Positions 36,350 to 44,146 of a DNA stretch of 64,000 nt are shown in pieces. Position numbers and translations under genes: made by a program. The notes under the pieces were generated by a model. It saw nothing but the letters and a program-made list of their open reading frames with translations, searched no databases and was not told the origin of the DNA. Position 1 is the stretch's first letter, and every line of letters begins with the position of its first letter. The DNA is taken from the NCBI RefSeq assembly GCF_030283145.1, contig NZ_JASNWE010000003.1, positions 682,001 through 746,000 on the forward strand, in the 5' to 3' direction. Source of the DNA: Actinomadura xylanilytica (GTDB taxonomy: Bacteria; Actinomycetota; Actinomycetes; Streptosporangiales; Streptosporangiaceae).

Positions 36350-37003
36350 ATGCCCAAGGTCGTGGATCCGGAGGAGCGCCGCCAGGAGATCGCCGAGGCC
36401 GTGTTCCGGGTCGCCCGGCGCGACGGCCTCGAACTGGCGTCGCTGCGCAACGTGGCCGAGGAGGCCGGTCTCGCGATCGGCTCGGTCCGGCACTACTTCG
36501 CCGGGCAGGCCGACATCATGAACTTCGCGATGAACCTGTTCGCGCTGCGCGCGGGCAAGCGGCTGCTCGCCCGCGCGGCCGGGCTGCGCGTCCCCGGTCC
36601 GGACGCGCCGCCGGCCGCGCACGTGGCGACCCTGGAGGCGATGTTCGCCGAGGTGCTCCCCATCGACGCCGAGCGCCGCGAGGAGGCCGAGGTGTGGCTG
36701 GCCTTCACCACCAGCGCCCGCACCCGGTCCGAGCTCGCCCCGCTCGCGCTGGAGATGCACGACGACCTGCGGCGGGTCATCGGCCGGGTGCTGACCGGCG
36801 CCGCGGGCGTCGGGGTGCTCCGCCCCGGCCTCGATCCGGACGAGGAGGCCGGCCGGACGCACGCGCTGATCGACGGGATGACGCTGCACGCCATCCTCCA
36901 GCCGGACCGCCTCGGGCCGTCCGGCCTGGCCGCCATGCTGCGGCGGCACGTCTGCGCCATCACCACCGTCCGGGCCGAGGAGCTCCCGCCACTGCCGGAG
37001 TGA
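36350..37003 (+). CDS. TetR-family regulator (BetI-like C-terminus)
   Basis: 217 aa. HTH: RRQEIAEAVFRVARRDGLELASLRNVAEEAGLAIGSVRHYFAGQADIM (about 9-57). The C-terminal half with EVWLAFTTSARTRSELAPLALEMHDDLR and ALIDGMTLHAIL resembles the BetI-type TetR_C_6 domain. Leaderless, with its own palindrome at the start site, so probably autoregulated. Divergent from two tiny membrane proteins, which are its most likely targets. The acyl-CoA dehydrogenase downstream has its own promoter and a different palindrome, so co-regulation is not obvious. Confidence 0.9.
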   Translation: MPKVVDPEERRQEIAEAVFRVARRDGLELASLRNVAEEAGLAIGSVRHYFAGQADIMNFAMNLFALRAGKRLLARAAGLRVPGPDAPPAAHVATLEAMFAEVLPIDAERREEAEVWLAFTTSARTRSELAPLALEMHDDLRRVIGRVLTGAAGVGVLRPGLDPDEEAGRTHALIDGMTLHAILQPDRLGPSGLAAMLRRHVCAITTVRAEELPPLPE

Positions 37004-37048
37004 TCCCGGGCGGCGGCCCGGACGCGGCGCCCGGCACCGGCTCCTGTT

Positions 37049-37061
37049 AGATTCCGAATCT
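37049..37061. promoter_or_regulatory. 13-bp palindrome AGATTCCGAATCT at the acyl-CoA dehydrogenase promoter
   Basis: A perfect palindrome with central C, overlapping a TAGATT -10 (37048-37053) and 27 bp upstream of the start. Probable repressor site. Confidence 0.55.
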
Positions 37062-37088
37062 CATTCGAGTCGTTGGAGGAGCCGGCGC

Positions 37089-38228
37089 ATGAGTCCCTGG
37101 AACACCCCCGAGCGCGCCGCGCTGCGCCGGCTGGTCCGCGAGTTCACCGCCCGCGAGATCGTGCCGTTCCTCGCCGGCTGGGAGGAGGCCGGGGAGCTCC
37201 CCCGCGAGCTGCACCGCAAGGCCGCCGGCGCCGGGCTGCTCGGCGCCGGGTTCCCGGAGGCGGCGGGCGGCTCGGGCGGCGACGTCCTGGACGCGCTGAT
37301 CGTCGCGGAGGAGCTGATCCAGGCGGGCGGCTCGGGCGGCGTGGTGGCCTCGCTGTTCACGCACGGGATCGCGCTGCCGCACCTGGTCGCGTCCGGCGAC
37401 GCCGGGCTGATCGACCGGTTCGCCCGGCCGGTGCTGGCCGGCGAGATGATCGGCGCGCTCGGCGTCACCGAGCCCGGCACCGGGTCGGACGTGGCCGGGA
37501 TCGCCACCACCGCGGTCCGCGACGGCGACTCCTACCTGGTCGACGGCGCCAAGATCTTCATCACCTCGGGGGTGCGGGCCGACTTCGTGACCACCGCGGT
37601 GCGCACCGGCGGGCCGGGCTTCGGCGGGATCTCGCTGCTGGTCGTCGAGAAGGGCGCGCCGGGCTTCACCGTCTCGCGCGCGCTCGACAAGATGGGGTGG
37701 CTCTGCTCCGACACCGCCGAGCTCTCGTTCGCGGACGTGCGGGTGCCGGCCGCCAACCTGATCGGCCCGGAGAACGGCGGCTTCCTCCAGATCGTGCAGA
37801 ACTTCGTGTCCGAGCGGCTGTCCCTGGCCGTCCAGGCGTACGCGACGGCGCAGCGGTGCCTGGACCTGACCCTGGAGTGGGTGCGGGCCCGCGAGACGTT
37901 CGGCCGGCCGCTGGCGTCCCGCCAGCTCGTCCGCCACAAGATCGCGGAGATGGCCCGGCAGGTCGACGTCGCCCGCGCTTACACCCGATCGGTCGCCGAG
38001 CGGCACGTCGCGGGCGAGGACGTCCTGACCGAGACGGCCTACGCCAAGAACACCGCGGTGTACGCGGTCGAGCACGTGGTGCACGAGGCCGTCCAGCTCC
38101 ACGGCGGGATGGGCTACATGCGCGAGTCCGAGGTCGAGCGGCACTACCGGGACGCGCGCATCCTCGGTATCGGCGGCGGAACCAGCGAGATCATGAACGA
38201 GATCGTCGCCAAGCGGCTCGGCCTCTGA
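37089..38228 (+). CDS. Acyl-CoA dehydrogenase
   Basis: 379 aa, ATG with TTGGAGGAG upstream. Conserved FAD and substrate motifs are present: GALGVTEPGTGSDVAGIATTAVRDGD (about 121-146), the DGAKIFITSG loop, RETFGRPLASRQLVRHKIAEM and the C-terminal VQLHGGMGYMRESEVERHYRDARI with GGGTSEIM. The position usually taken by the catalytic Glu near the C-terminal domain is occupied by the HGGMGY segment typical of short/branched- and long-chain members. It oxidises acyl-CoAs to enoyl-CoAs using FAD and transfers electrons to ETF. It stands alone, with no thiolase or hydratase nearby. Confidence 0.95.
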   Translation: MSPWNTPERAALRRLVREFTAREIVPFLAGWEEAGELPRELHRKAAGAGLLGAGFPEAAGGSGGDVLDALIVAEELIQAGGSGGVVASLFTHGIALPHLVASGDAGLIDRFARPVLAGEMIGALGVTEPGTGSDVAGIATTAVRDGDSYLVDGAKIFITSGVRADFVTTAVRTGGPGFGGISLLVVEKGAPGFTVSRALDKMGWLCSDTAELSFADVRVPAANLIGPENGGFLQIVQNFVSERLSLAVQAYATAQRCLDLTLEWVRARETFGRPLASRQLVRHKIAEMARQVDVARAYTRSVAERHVAGEDVLTETAYAKNTAVYAVEHVVHEAVQLHGGMGYMRESEVERHYRDARILGIGGGTSEIMNEIVAKRLGL

Positions 38229-38237
38229 CCCCCGCCC

Positions 38238-38897
38238 CTAGCGGGCGGCGAGCAGGCCGTCGACCAGGGCGCGGAGGCCGTCGCCGTAGGTGTCCTCGGC
38301 GGTCAGCGGCGCCCAGCGCCCGGCCACCGACGCCAGCCGGGGGAACGGCTCCGGGTCGATCTCGGCGAAGACCCGCTCGCGGTAGGTGGGCTTGCCGGCG
38401 TCCGCGCGGCGGCGGGCGGCGGACGCGCGGATGATGATCTCCCCGGCGGTGTAGTACCAGATCGCCCGGTAGGCGTGCACGGCCCGGTCGAGGGTCAGGC
38501 CGGCCTGGACCGCGGCGTCGACGATGTGCTCGCTGTACCAGAGCGCGGAGACCGACAACAGGTCGTCGGCGGTGAGCACCTCGGCGATCCACGGGAGGCC
38601 GGCCAGCCCGTCGCGCAGCGCGGTGGCGACGGCGACGATGCGCTCGCGCGGCTCGGCGGGCGGCTCGGGCCGGGGCAGCCGCGCCGCGTAGTCGTCGAGC
38701 AGCAGCAGGAGCAGCTCGTCCTTGTCGCGGACGTGGTGGTAGAGCGCCATCGGGGTGCAGCCGAGCTCGCGGGCGAGCCGCCGCATGGTCAGCTTCCCGG
38801 CGCCCTCGGCGTCCACCACCCGGTGCGCCGCCTCGACGATCTCCTCGCGGGAGATCCGCGGCGGGCGGCCCGTGGTGCTCGTTCGCTCGGTCGGCAT
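38238..38897 (-). CDS. TetR-family regulator (TetR_C class)
   Basis: 219 aa from ATG 38897 (an ATG at 38915 is possible). HTH: ISREEIVEAAHRVVDAEGAGKLTMRRLARELGCTPMALYHHVRDKDELL (about 14-61), followed by a C-terminal domain with WIAEVLTADDLLSVSALW and YRAIWYYTAGEI as in tetracycline-type repressors. It is divergent from a DHA2 exporter with 68 bp between them, the classic repressor-exporter pair, and should be induced by a substrate of the pump. Confidence 0.92.
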   Translation of the reverse strand: MPTERTSTTGRPPRISREEIVEAAHRVVDAEGAGKLTMRRLARELGCTPMALYHHVRDKDELLLLLLDDYAARLPRPEPPAEPRERIVAVATALRDGLAGLPWIAEVLTADDLLSVSALWYSEHIVDAAVQAGLTLDRAVHAYRAIWYYTAGEIIIRASAARRRADAGKPTYRERVFAEIDPEPFPRLASVAGRWAPLTAEDTYGDGLRALVDGLLAAR

Positions 38898-38930
38898 GCC
38901 CTCATCATCGCCCATCCCGGGACCCCGGAG

Positions 38931-38959
38931 TCGACAACGGGGATCGTCACGACTACTTT
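38931..38959 (+). promoter_or_regulatory. Promoter TCGACA-N17-TACTTT of the leaderless DHA2 exporter
   Basis: A near-consensus -35 (38931-38936) and -10 (38954-38959). The ATG follows 6 bp later. Short repeats AGTCG and CGACT flank the spacer and may form the TetR operator. Confidence 0.7.
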
Positions 38960-38965
38960 TCTTAC

Positions 38966-40414
38966 ATGTATAAAAACTCACGGGGGCGGCCCGGGGCGGT
39001 GCTGGCGGCGGTGGCCGTCGCACAGTTCGTGGTCGCCCTGGACATGTCGGTGGTCAACGTCGCACTGCCCTCGATCCGGGGCTCGCTCGGGTTCGCGCCG
39101 GTCGACCTGGCCTGGGTCGTGCACGTCTACGCGCTCACGTTCGGCGGATTCCTGCTCCTCGGCGGCCGGGCCGCCGACCTGTACGGGCGGCGCCGGCTCT
39201 TCATCGGCGGGCTCGCCGCGTTCGGCGCCGCCTCGCTGGCGGGCGGCCTGGCGCAGGCGCCGTGGCAGCTCATCGCGGCGCGGGCGGCACAGGGGCTGGC
39301 CGCGGCGGCGCTGGCCCCGGCGGCGCTGGCGATGCTGACCACCACCTTCACCGAGGGGCGCGCGCGGGTGCGGGCGCTCGGGGTCTGGAGCGCGGTGAAC
39401 GCGGCGGGCGGCGCGCTCGGCGTGCTGGTCGGCGGGCTGCTGACCGAGTACGCGGGCTGGCGCTGGGTGATGCTGGTCAACCTGCCCATCGTGGCCGGCG
39501 CCCTGGTCCTCGCGGCCGGGTGGACGGCCCCGGACGGCGCGCGGCGGCGCGAGCCGCTGGACGTGCTCGGCGCGGTGCTGGCGACCGGCGGGATCGGGCT
39601 GCTGGTGTTCGGCGTCGTCCGGACCGACCGGTCCGGCTGGGCGTCGGCGGCGACGCTGGGCACGCTCACCGGCGCGGCGCTGCTGCTGGTGGTGTTCGTG
39701 CTGGTGGAGGCCAAGGTGGCGAAGGCTCCGCTGCTGCGGCTCGGGCTGCTGCGCAGCCGCTGGGTGGCCGGCGCCAACGCGTTCGTCTTCCTCGCCGCCG
39801 CGGGCCAGTTCGCCGCGTTCTACTTCGTCTCGCTCTATTTGCAGCAGGTTCTGCACCTGGGCTCCGCGGCGACGGGCGCGGCATTCCTGCCGTTCTCGTT
39901 CGGCACCGTCGTCGGCACGGTGCTGGCCACCCGCATCGGCGCGAGCCGCACGCCGCGGGCCTCGTTGATCCCGGGCGGGCTGCTCGCGGCGGCCGGGTTC
40001 GGCTGGTTCGCCCTGATCAGCCCGGACGGGAGCTTCCTGGCCGACGTGCTCGGGCCGTCCCTGGTGGCCAGCGTGGGGCTCGGGCTGTGCCTGGCGCCGG
40101 TGGCCGCCGCGGCGACGACCGGGGTGGCTCCGCGCGAGGCGGGCATGGCCTCGGGCGTGCTCAACAGCGCCCGCCAGCTCGGCGGGTGCGTGGGACTGGC
40201 CGCACTGGCGACGATCGCGGCCGGCCACGCCGAGCACGCCGGGTCCGGCCCGGCCGCGCTCGCCGGCGGCTACGCGCTCAGCCTGGGCATCGCCGCCGTC
40301 CTGTACCTGGTCGCGGTGCTGGTGGCCATCGTCGTGCTCCCCTCGCGCCGCCCCGCCACCGCCCCCTCCCCCGTTTCCATCAAGGAAGACCGACTGGAAG
40401 GAACCCTGTCATGA
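38966..40414 (+). CDS. DHA2-type (EmrB/QacA) 14-helix MFS exporter
   Basis: 482 aa. The ATG is 6 bp after the -10, without a ribosome site. Fourteen hydrophobic helices are visible, with the DHA2 hallmarks VALDMSVVNVALPSIRGSLG in helix 1, GRAADLYGRRRLF in the 2-3 loop, and RAAQGLAAAALAPAALAM in helix 4 (motif B). Proton-driven multidrug exporter, probably repressed by the divergent TetR product. Its stop codon overlaps the cupin gene start (ATGA), so the two are co-translated. Confidence 0.94.
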   Translation: MYKNSRGRPGAVLAAVAVAQFVVALDMSVVNVALPSIRGSLGFAPVDLAWVVHVYALTFGGFLLLGGRAADLYGRRRLFIGGLAAFGAASLAGGLAQAPWQLIAARAAQGLAAAALAPAALAMLTTTFTEGRARVRALGVWSAVNAAGGALGVLVGGLLTEYAGWRWVMLVNLPIVAGALVLAAGWTAPDGARRREPLDVLGAVLATGGIGLLVFGVVRTDRSGWASAATLGTLTGAALLLVVFVLVEAKVAKAPLLRLGLLRSRWVAGANAFVFLAAAGQFAAFYFVSLYLQQVLHLGSAATGAAFLPFSFGTVVGTVLATRIGASRTPRASLIPGGLLAAAGFGWFALISPDGSFLADVLGPSLVASVGLGLCLAPVAAAATTGVAPREAGMASGVLNSARQLGGCVGLAALATIAAGHAEHAGSGPAALAGGYALSLGIAAVLYLVAVLVAIVVLPSRRPATAPSPVSIKEDRLEGTLS

Positions 40415-40794
40415 CCCTCACGCCGATCGATCTGTTCGCCTCCGCGATCCACTTCCACCCGGACGGGACCGTCCGCGCCGGCGAGCGCCGGATGACCACC
40501 GACCCGGGCGGCTGGCAGATCGCGGCGTTCCATGTGGAGACCGACGCCGACGTCCACGCCGACCATTGGGAGATGCACCCGGCGGCCGACGAGACGGTGT
40601 GCTGCCTGGCCGGCGGCGCCCGGCTCATCCTGCGCGCCGAGGAGCCCGGCGGGGAGGAGGAGCCGGTCGCGCTGCCGGCCGGGACCGCGGTGATCGTCCC
40701 GCGCGGGCGGTGGCACCGGATCGAGCTGGACGAGCCGTCCGACCTGATGTCGGTGACGCTGCGGCGCGGCACGGTCCTGGAAAGGCGGGGCTGA
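40411..40794 (+). CDS. Small cupin-domain protein
   Basis: 127 aa, ATG overlapping the exporter stop (ATGA), with GGAAGGA eight bases upstream. A single cupin barrel: HADHWEMHPAADETVCCLAGGARLIL (about 50-75) supplies the first metal-binding motif and LPAGTAVIVPRGRWHRIEL the second. Cupins of this size bind a metal and act as isomerases, dioxygenases or ligand sensors. It probably modifies or senses the exported compound. No orthologous function is known to me. Confidence 0.85.
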   Translation: MTLTPIDLFASAIHFHPDGTVRAGERRMTTDPGGWQIAAFHVETDADVHADHWEMHPAADETVCCLAGGARLILRAEEPGGEEEPVALPAGTAVIVPRGRWHRIELDEPSDLMSVTLRRGTVLERRG

Positions 40795-40832
40795 GCCGGA
40801 GGGCTCAGGCCCGGGGGCTCAGGCCCGAGGGC

Positions 40833-41978
40833 TCAGGCTTGGGCGACGGCGCCGGAGGCGATCAGGTCTTCGGCGTCGTCGAACCCGAGGTCCGTGAGCA
40901 CGTCGCGGCTCTGGCCGCCGGGCAGCACCGGGACGCCGTCGGTCTCGGTGCCGGTGCGGGAGAAGCGCGGCGCCGGGGCGGGCTGGTAGTGGCCGCCGCG
41001 CTCGACGAACACGTCCCGCTCGGTGTTGAGCGGGTGCTCGGCGGCCTCGGCCATCGACAGCACCGGCGCCACGCACGCATCGCTCGGGAGGAACACCTCG
41101 GACCACTCGTCGCGCGTCCTGGCCTTGAACGCCACCGCGAACCGCTCGCGCAGCCCGGGCCAGCCGTCCTGGTCGTGCTGGCCGGGCAGGTCATCGGCGC
41201 CGTCCAGGCCGATGCGGCGCAGGAACTCGGCGTAGAACTGGGGCTCGATCGCGCCGACGGCCATGTGCTTCCCGTCGGCCGTCTCGTACACGTCGTACCA
41301 GGGGGCGCCGGAGTCGAGCATGTTCACGCCGCGCTCGTCCTTCCACAGGCCGCCCGCGAGGAAGCCGTGGATGAAGGTGGACAGGTGCGCGGTGCCGTCC
41401 ACGATGGCGGCGTCGACGACCTGCCCGCTGCCGCTGACCTTGGACTCCAGCAGCGCCGACAGCACCCCGACGACCAGGTACATGCTGCCGCCCGCGAAGT
41501 CGCCGAGCAGGTTCATCGGGATCTGCGGCGGGCCGCCGGCCCGGCCGATCGCGTGCAGCGCGCCGGTGACGGCGATGTAGCCGACGTCGTGGCCGGCGCT
41601 CTGGGCGAGCGCGCCCTCCTGGCCCCAGCCGGTCATCCGCCCGTACACCAGCCTGGGGTTGCGGGCCAGGACGTCGTCCGGCCCGAGACCGAGGCGCTCG
41701 GTGACGCCGGGCCGGAAGCCCTCCAGCAGGACGTCGGACTTCTCGGCGAGGCGGAGCACGACCTCCCGGCCCGCGTCGCTCTTGAGGTCGATCGCGATCG
41801 ACCGCTTGCCGCGGTTGGTGAAGTCGGTGCCGCCGGTCGCGCCGCGCGTCGCGGCGGAGGCCCGGTCCACCCTGATCACGTCGGCGCCGAGGTCGGCGAG
41901 CAGCATCGCGGCGAACGGGCCCGGCCCGATCCCGGCCAGTTCGATCACCCGTACTCCGGAGAGCGGACCCTTGCCCAT
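40833..41978 (-). CDS. CaiB/BaiF CoA-transferase family protein (AMACR-like)
   Basis: 381 aa. N-terminus GPLSGVRVIELAGIGPGPFAAMLLADLGADVIRVDR and the RGKRSIAIDLKS block identify the type III CoA-transferase / alpha-methylacyl-CoA racemase group. His and Asp of the AGHDVGYIAVTGALHAIG segment and the Asp of DAAIVDG fit the AMACR active site. It either moves CoA between acids or racemises 2-methylacyl-CoA before beta-oxidation. The acyl-CoA dehydrogenase at 37089 could use its product, but they are separated by an unrelated exporter pair. Monocistronic. Confidence 0.92.
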   Translation of the reverse strand: MGKGPLSGVRVIELAGIGPGPFAAMLLADLGADVIRVDRASAATRGATGGTDFTNRGKRSIAIDLKSDAGREVVLRLAEKSDVLLEGFRPGVTERLGLGPDDVLARNPRLVYGRMTGWGQEGALAQSAGHDVGYIAVTGALHAIGRAGGPPQIPMNLLGDFAGGSMYLVVGVLSALLESKVSGSGQVVDAAIVDGTAHLSTFIHGFLAGGLWKDERGVNMLDSGAPWYDVYETADGKHMAVGAIEPQFYAEFLRRIGLDGADDLPGQHDQDGWPGLRERFAVAFKARTRDEWSEVFLPSDACVAPVLSMAEAAEHPLNTERDVFVERGGHYQPAPAPRFSRTGTETDGVPVLPGGQSRDVLTDLGFDDAEDLIASGAVAQA

Positions 41979-42094
41979 TGCGACCCCTTTCACCGGCGCC
42001 GGTCCCGCCGACTCCGGCTGAATCTCGTTCGGTACGCCTCCAGTCTGCCCGATCACGGTAAGCGGGCGCTGACCGACCCTGATCCCGGGAGCGG

Positions 42095-43984
42095 TCAGCG
42101 GGGGGCCTCCTGGAAGAGCGGCATGGCCCGCCGGTGGTCGTTGCGCGCGAGGAGCGTGACCCTCCCCGCGGGTGGACGGTCCCCGGCGGGGCCGCGGGCG
42201 ATCAGCAGGCCGCCCCTGACGGCGGGCCGCGCGAACGGTCCCCGCGCGGTCAGCGCGGCGACGCGCCGGCTGGCCGCCGCCAGGTAGTGCCAGCGGCCGT
42301 TCGGCGACCGCCACCAGGCACCGGCGGCGATGTCGCGCTGGAGGCGGCTGCAATCCCAGGTGTCGGCGTGCCGCCCGGCGAGGACCGCGCCGCGCGTGTC
42401 GAGCAGCAGCGCGTACGTGGCGCTGCCGCCGTCGCCGAAGGCGTACCGGGTGCAGACCCAGCGGCCCGGACCGCCCCTGTCGGGCAGGGCGCCCGACCAG
42501 AACTCCCACGCCGTCGCCGACTCCACGTCCCCGCGCCCTCCGGCGGATCGGGACGCGGGGCCGGCGGGGGCGGCGTGACCGGCGGGGGCTGCGGGAGTGC
42601 AGCCGAGCCGGCCCCACAGCGCGAAGCCGGCGGGCGCCGCCTCGGGCGCCGAGTCGATCTGGTGCGGGCCGAGGCGGCGCACGGGCGCGGGCGGCGGCGG
42701 CTGGAAGAGCAGGTTCGCCGACTGGAGGTCCCCGAGGTCGGCCATCGTGTACGGGCGGCCGTGCGCGATCTCCGGCTGCCGCAGCTCGAACACCGGGCCG
42801 CGCCAGCAGCCGCCGCGCGCGGCGGCGGCGACCTCGCCGGTCAGCCCGTCGGTGAGGGGCACCCTCCGCCAGCGCGCCCGCTCCGCGCCGAGGGCGGCGG
42901 CGCGGAATCCGGTCACCCAGGGCGGGACGAGGTAGCGGGCGGGGGCGACCTTGAGGGGGCCGGCGCCGCCGGGCAGGAGCCGTCCCTCAGGGAAGATCTC
43001 GATCCGGCGGCCTCCCGGGGCGGCGGTGTAGCGGGCGACCCGTTGCGCGTCGTGCAGCAGCGCCACCCGGGACGATCCGATCGTCCCGGCGTAGAGCAGT
43101 TGCGGGTCGCGGTCGGGCGGCCCGGCGTCCGCCCCTCCGCGCGCCTCGCGGGAGACCCCGGTGCCGCCGGTGCCGCCGGTGCCGTTCCAGGCGGCGAGGG
43201 CCTCGGCGACGAGACCGGCGTCGTTCGCCAGATCGCCGCGCGCGGGCCAGGCGTCCAGGTCGAGGCGGGTGGTCCGGTGCCACTCGCCGGGCCCGGTCCG
43301 GGTCACCCGGTCGGGCCGCCGCGCGGCGGGGCCGGACGTGCGGGCCGATCCCAGCCCGCCGTCCAGCAGGACCGTGCCCCCGGCGGCGAGGACGACCGCG
43401 ACCGCGCCGGCGACGAACACGGGACGGCGCGGGCGGGCGAATCGCCGCCGCCGCCCGTACAGGCTCGCGATGGTCGGGTCCAGTGCCGGCCTGCCGGGCA
43501 GTTCGTCCGGGGTGAGGGGCGGGATCTCCAGATCGAGGAGGGCGGCGTCGCGCAGCGCCGCGTCCGGATCGGCGACGCCGAGCGCCTCCAGCCGTCCGCG
43601 CACCGACGTGCCGGGCAGCTCCTCCAAGTGCCGCAGCACGTAGGCAGCCCGCGCCTGCGGGGTGAGGCGGGCGAGGGCGCCGGCCAGCGCCGCGTCGCGT
43701 TCCGAGGCGGCGGCCGGACGGGCCCGCAGCCAGGGACCGAGCCGTACGCCGGCCCGTCCCTGCGGCCTCATCGCGGCCCGGAGGACGCGGTCGCGCAGCC
43801 GCGCGTAGACCTCGTCGATCTCGCCGGGACGGCCGTCCCGGGGGCGGCTGTGGTTGACGATCCAGTGCGCGGCGACCAGGCGGTCGTGCTGCTCCAGCTC
43901 ACCGGGCAGCACAAGAAAGGCCATCCGGACAAGGCGTCGATAGCGCCTGTTGAGCACGGAGTCGACACTGACCCTTTCCGGCAT
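42095..43984 (-). CDS. Membrane protein with sigma-factor-like N-terminus (paralog A)
   Basis: 629 aa. ATG 43984 has GAGGAG eight bases upstream; in-frame ATGs further out are not supported. Residues 1-80 resemble a degenerate ECF sigma region 2 (YRRLVRMAFLVLPG). Residues 103-135 resemble region 4 (LARLTPQARAAYVLRHLEELPGTSVRGRLEAL). One membrane helix (189-207) leads to a 420-residue extracytoplasmic domain with conserved WPARGDLA, QLLYAG, WEFWSGALP and WVCTRY blocks. It looks like a membrane-tethered sigma-like or anti-sigma-like sensor. No cleavage site or RNA polymerase contact can be shown. A second copy lies directly upstream. Confidence 0.75.
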   Translation of the reverse strand: MPERVSVDSVLNRRYRRLVRMAFLVLPGELEQHDRLVAAHWIVNHSRPRDGRPGEIDEVYARLRDRVLRAAMRPQGRAGVRLGPWLRARPAAASERDAALAGALARLTPQARAAYVLRHLEELPGTSVRGRLEALGVADPDAALRDAALLDLEIPPLTPDELPGRPALDPTIASLYGRRRRFARPRRPVFVAGAVAVVLAAGGTVLLDGGLGSARTSGPAARRPDRVTRTGPGEWHRTTRLDLDAWPARGDLANDAGLVAEALAAWNGTGGTGGTGVSREARGGADAGPPDRDPQLLYAGTIGSSRVALLHDAQRVARYTAAPGGRRIEIFPEGRLLPGGAGPLKVAPARYLVPPWVTGFRAAALGAERARWRRVPLTDGLTGEVAAAARGGCWRGPVFELRQPEIAHGRPYTMADLGDLQSANLLFQPPPPAPVRRLGPHQIDSAPEAAPAGFALWGRLGCTPAAPAGHAAPAGPASRSAGGRGDVESATAWEFWSGALPDRGGPGRWVCTRYAFGDGGSATYALLLDTRGAVLAGRHADTWDCSRLQRDIAAGAWWRSPNGRWHYLAAASRRVAALTARGPFARPAVRGGLLIARGPAGDRPPAGRVTLLARNDHRRAMPLFQEAPR

Positions 43985-44146
43985 CGGGCGGCTCCTCGGC
44001 ATGGGGGGTGGGGTTCGCCTGACCGGAGATGATGGGCCCCGCACCGCGGAATGCGGGCTGGAATCGGGGAACCGGCATGGAATGCCCGCACCGGTATTCC
44101 GAATTAATCCGGTGATGTCGCCGAAAGGGGGGATGGTCCGCCGGAG
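43985..44146. other. Gap between the two sigma-like membrane protein genes
   Basis: 162 bp. It provides the GAGGAG ribosome site of paralog A and an AT-richer patch (44090-44115) that could hold its promoter. No symmetric element stands out. Confidence 0.4.
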
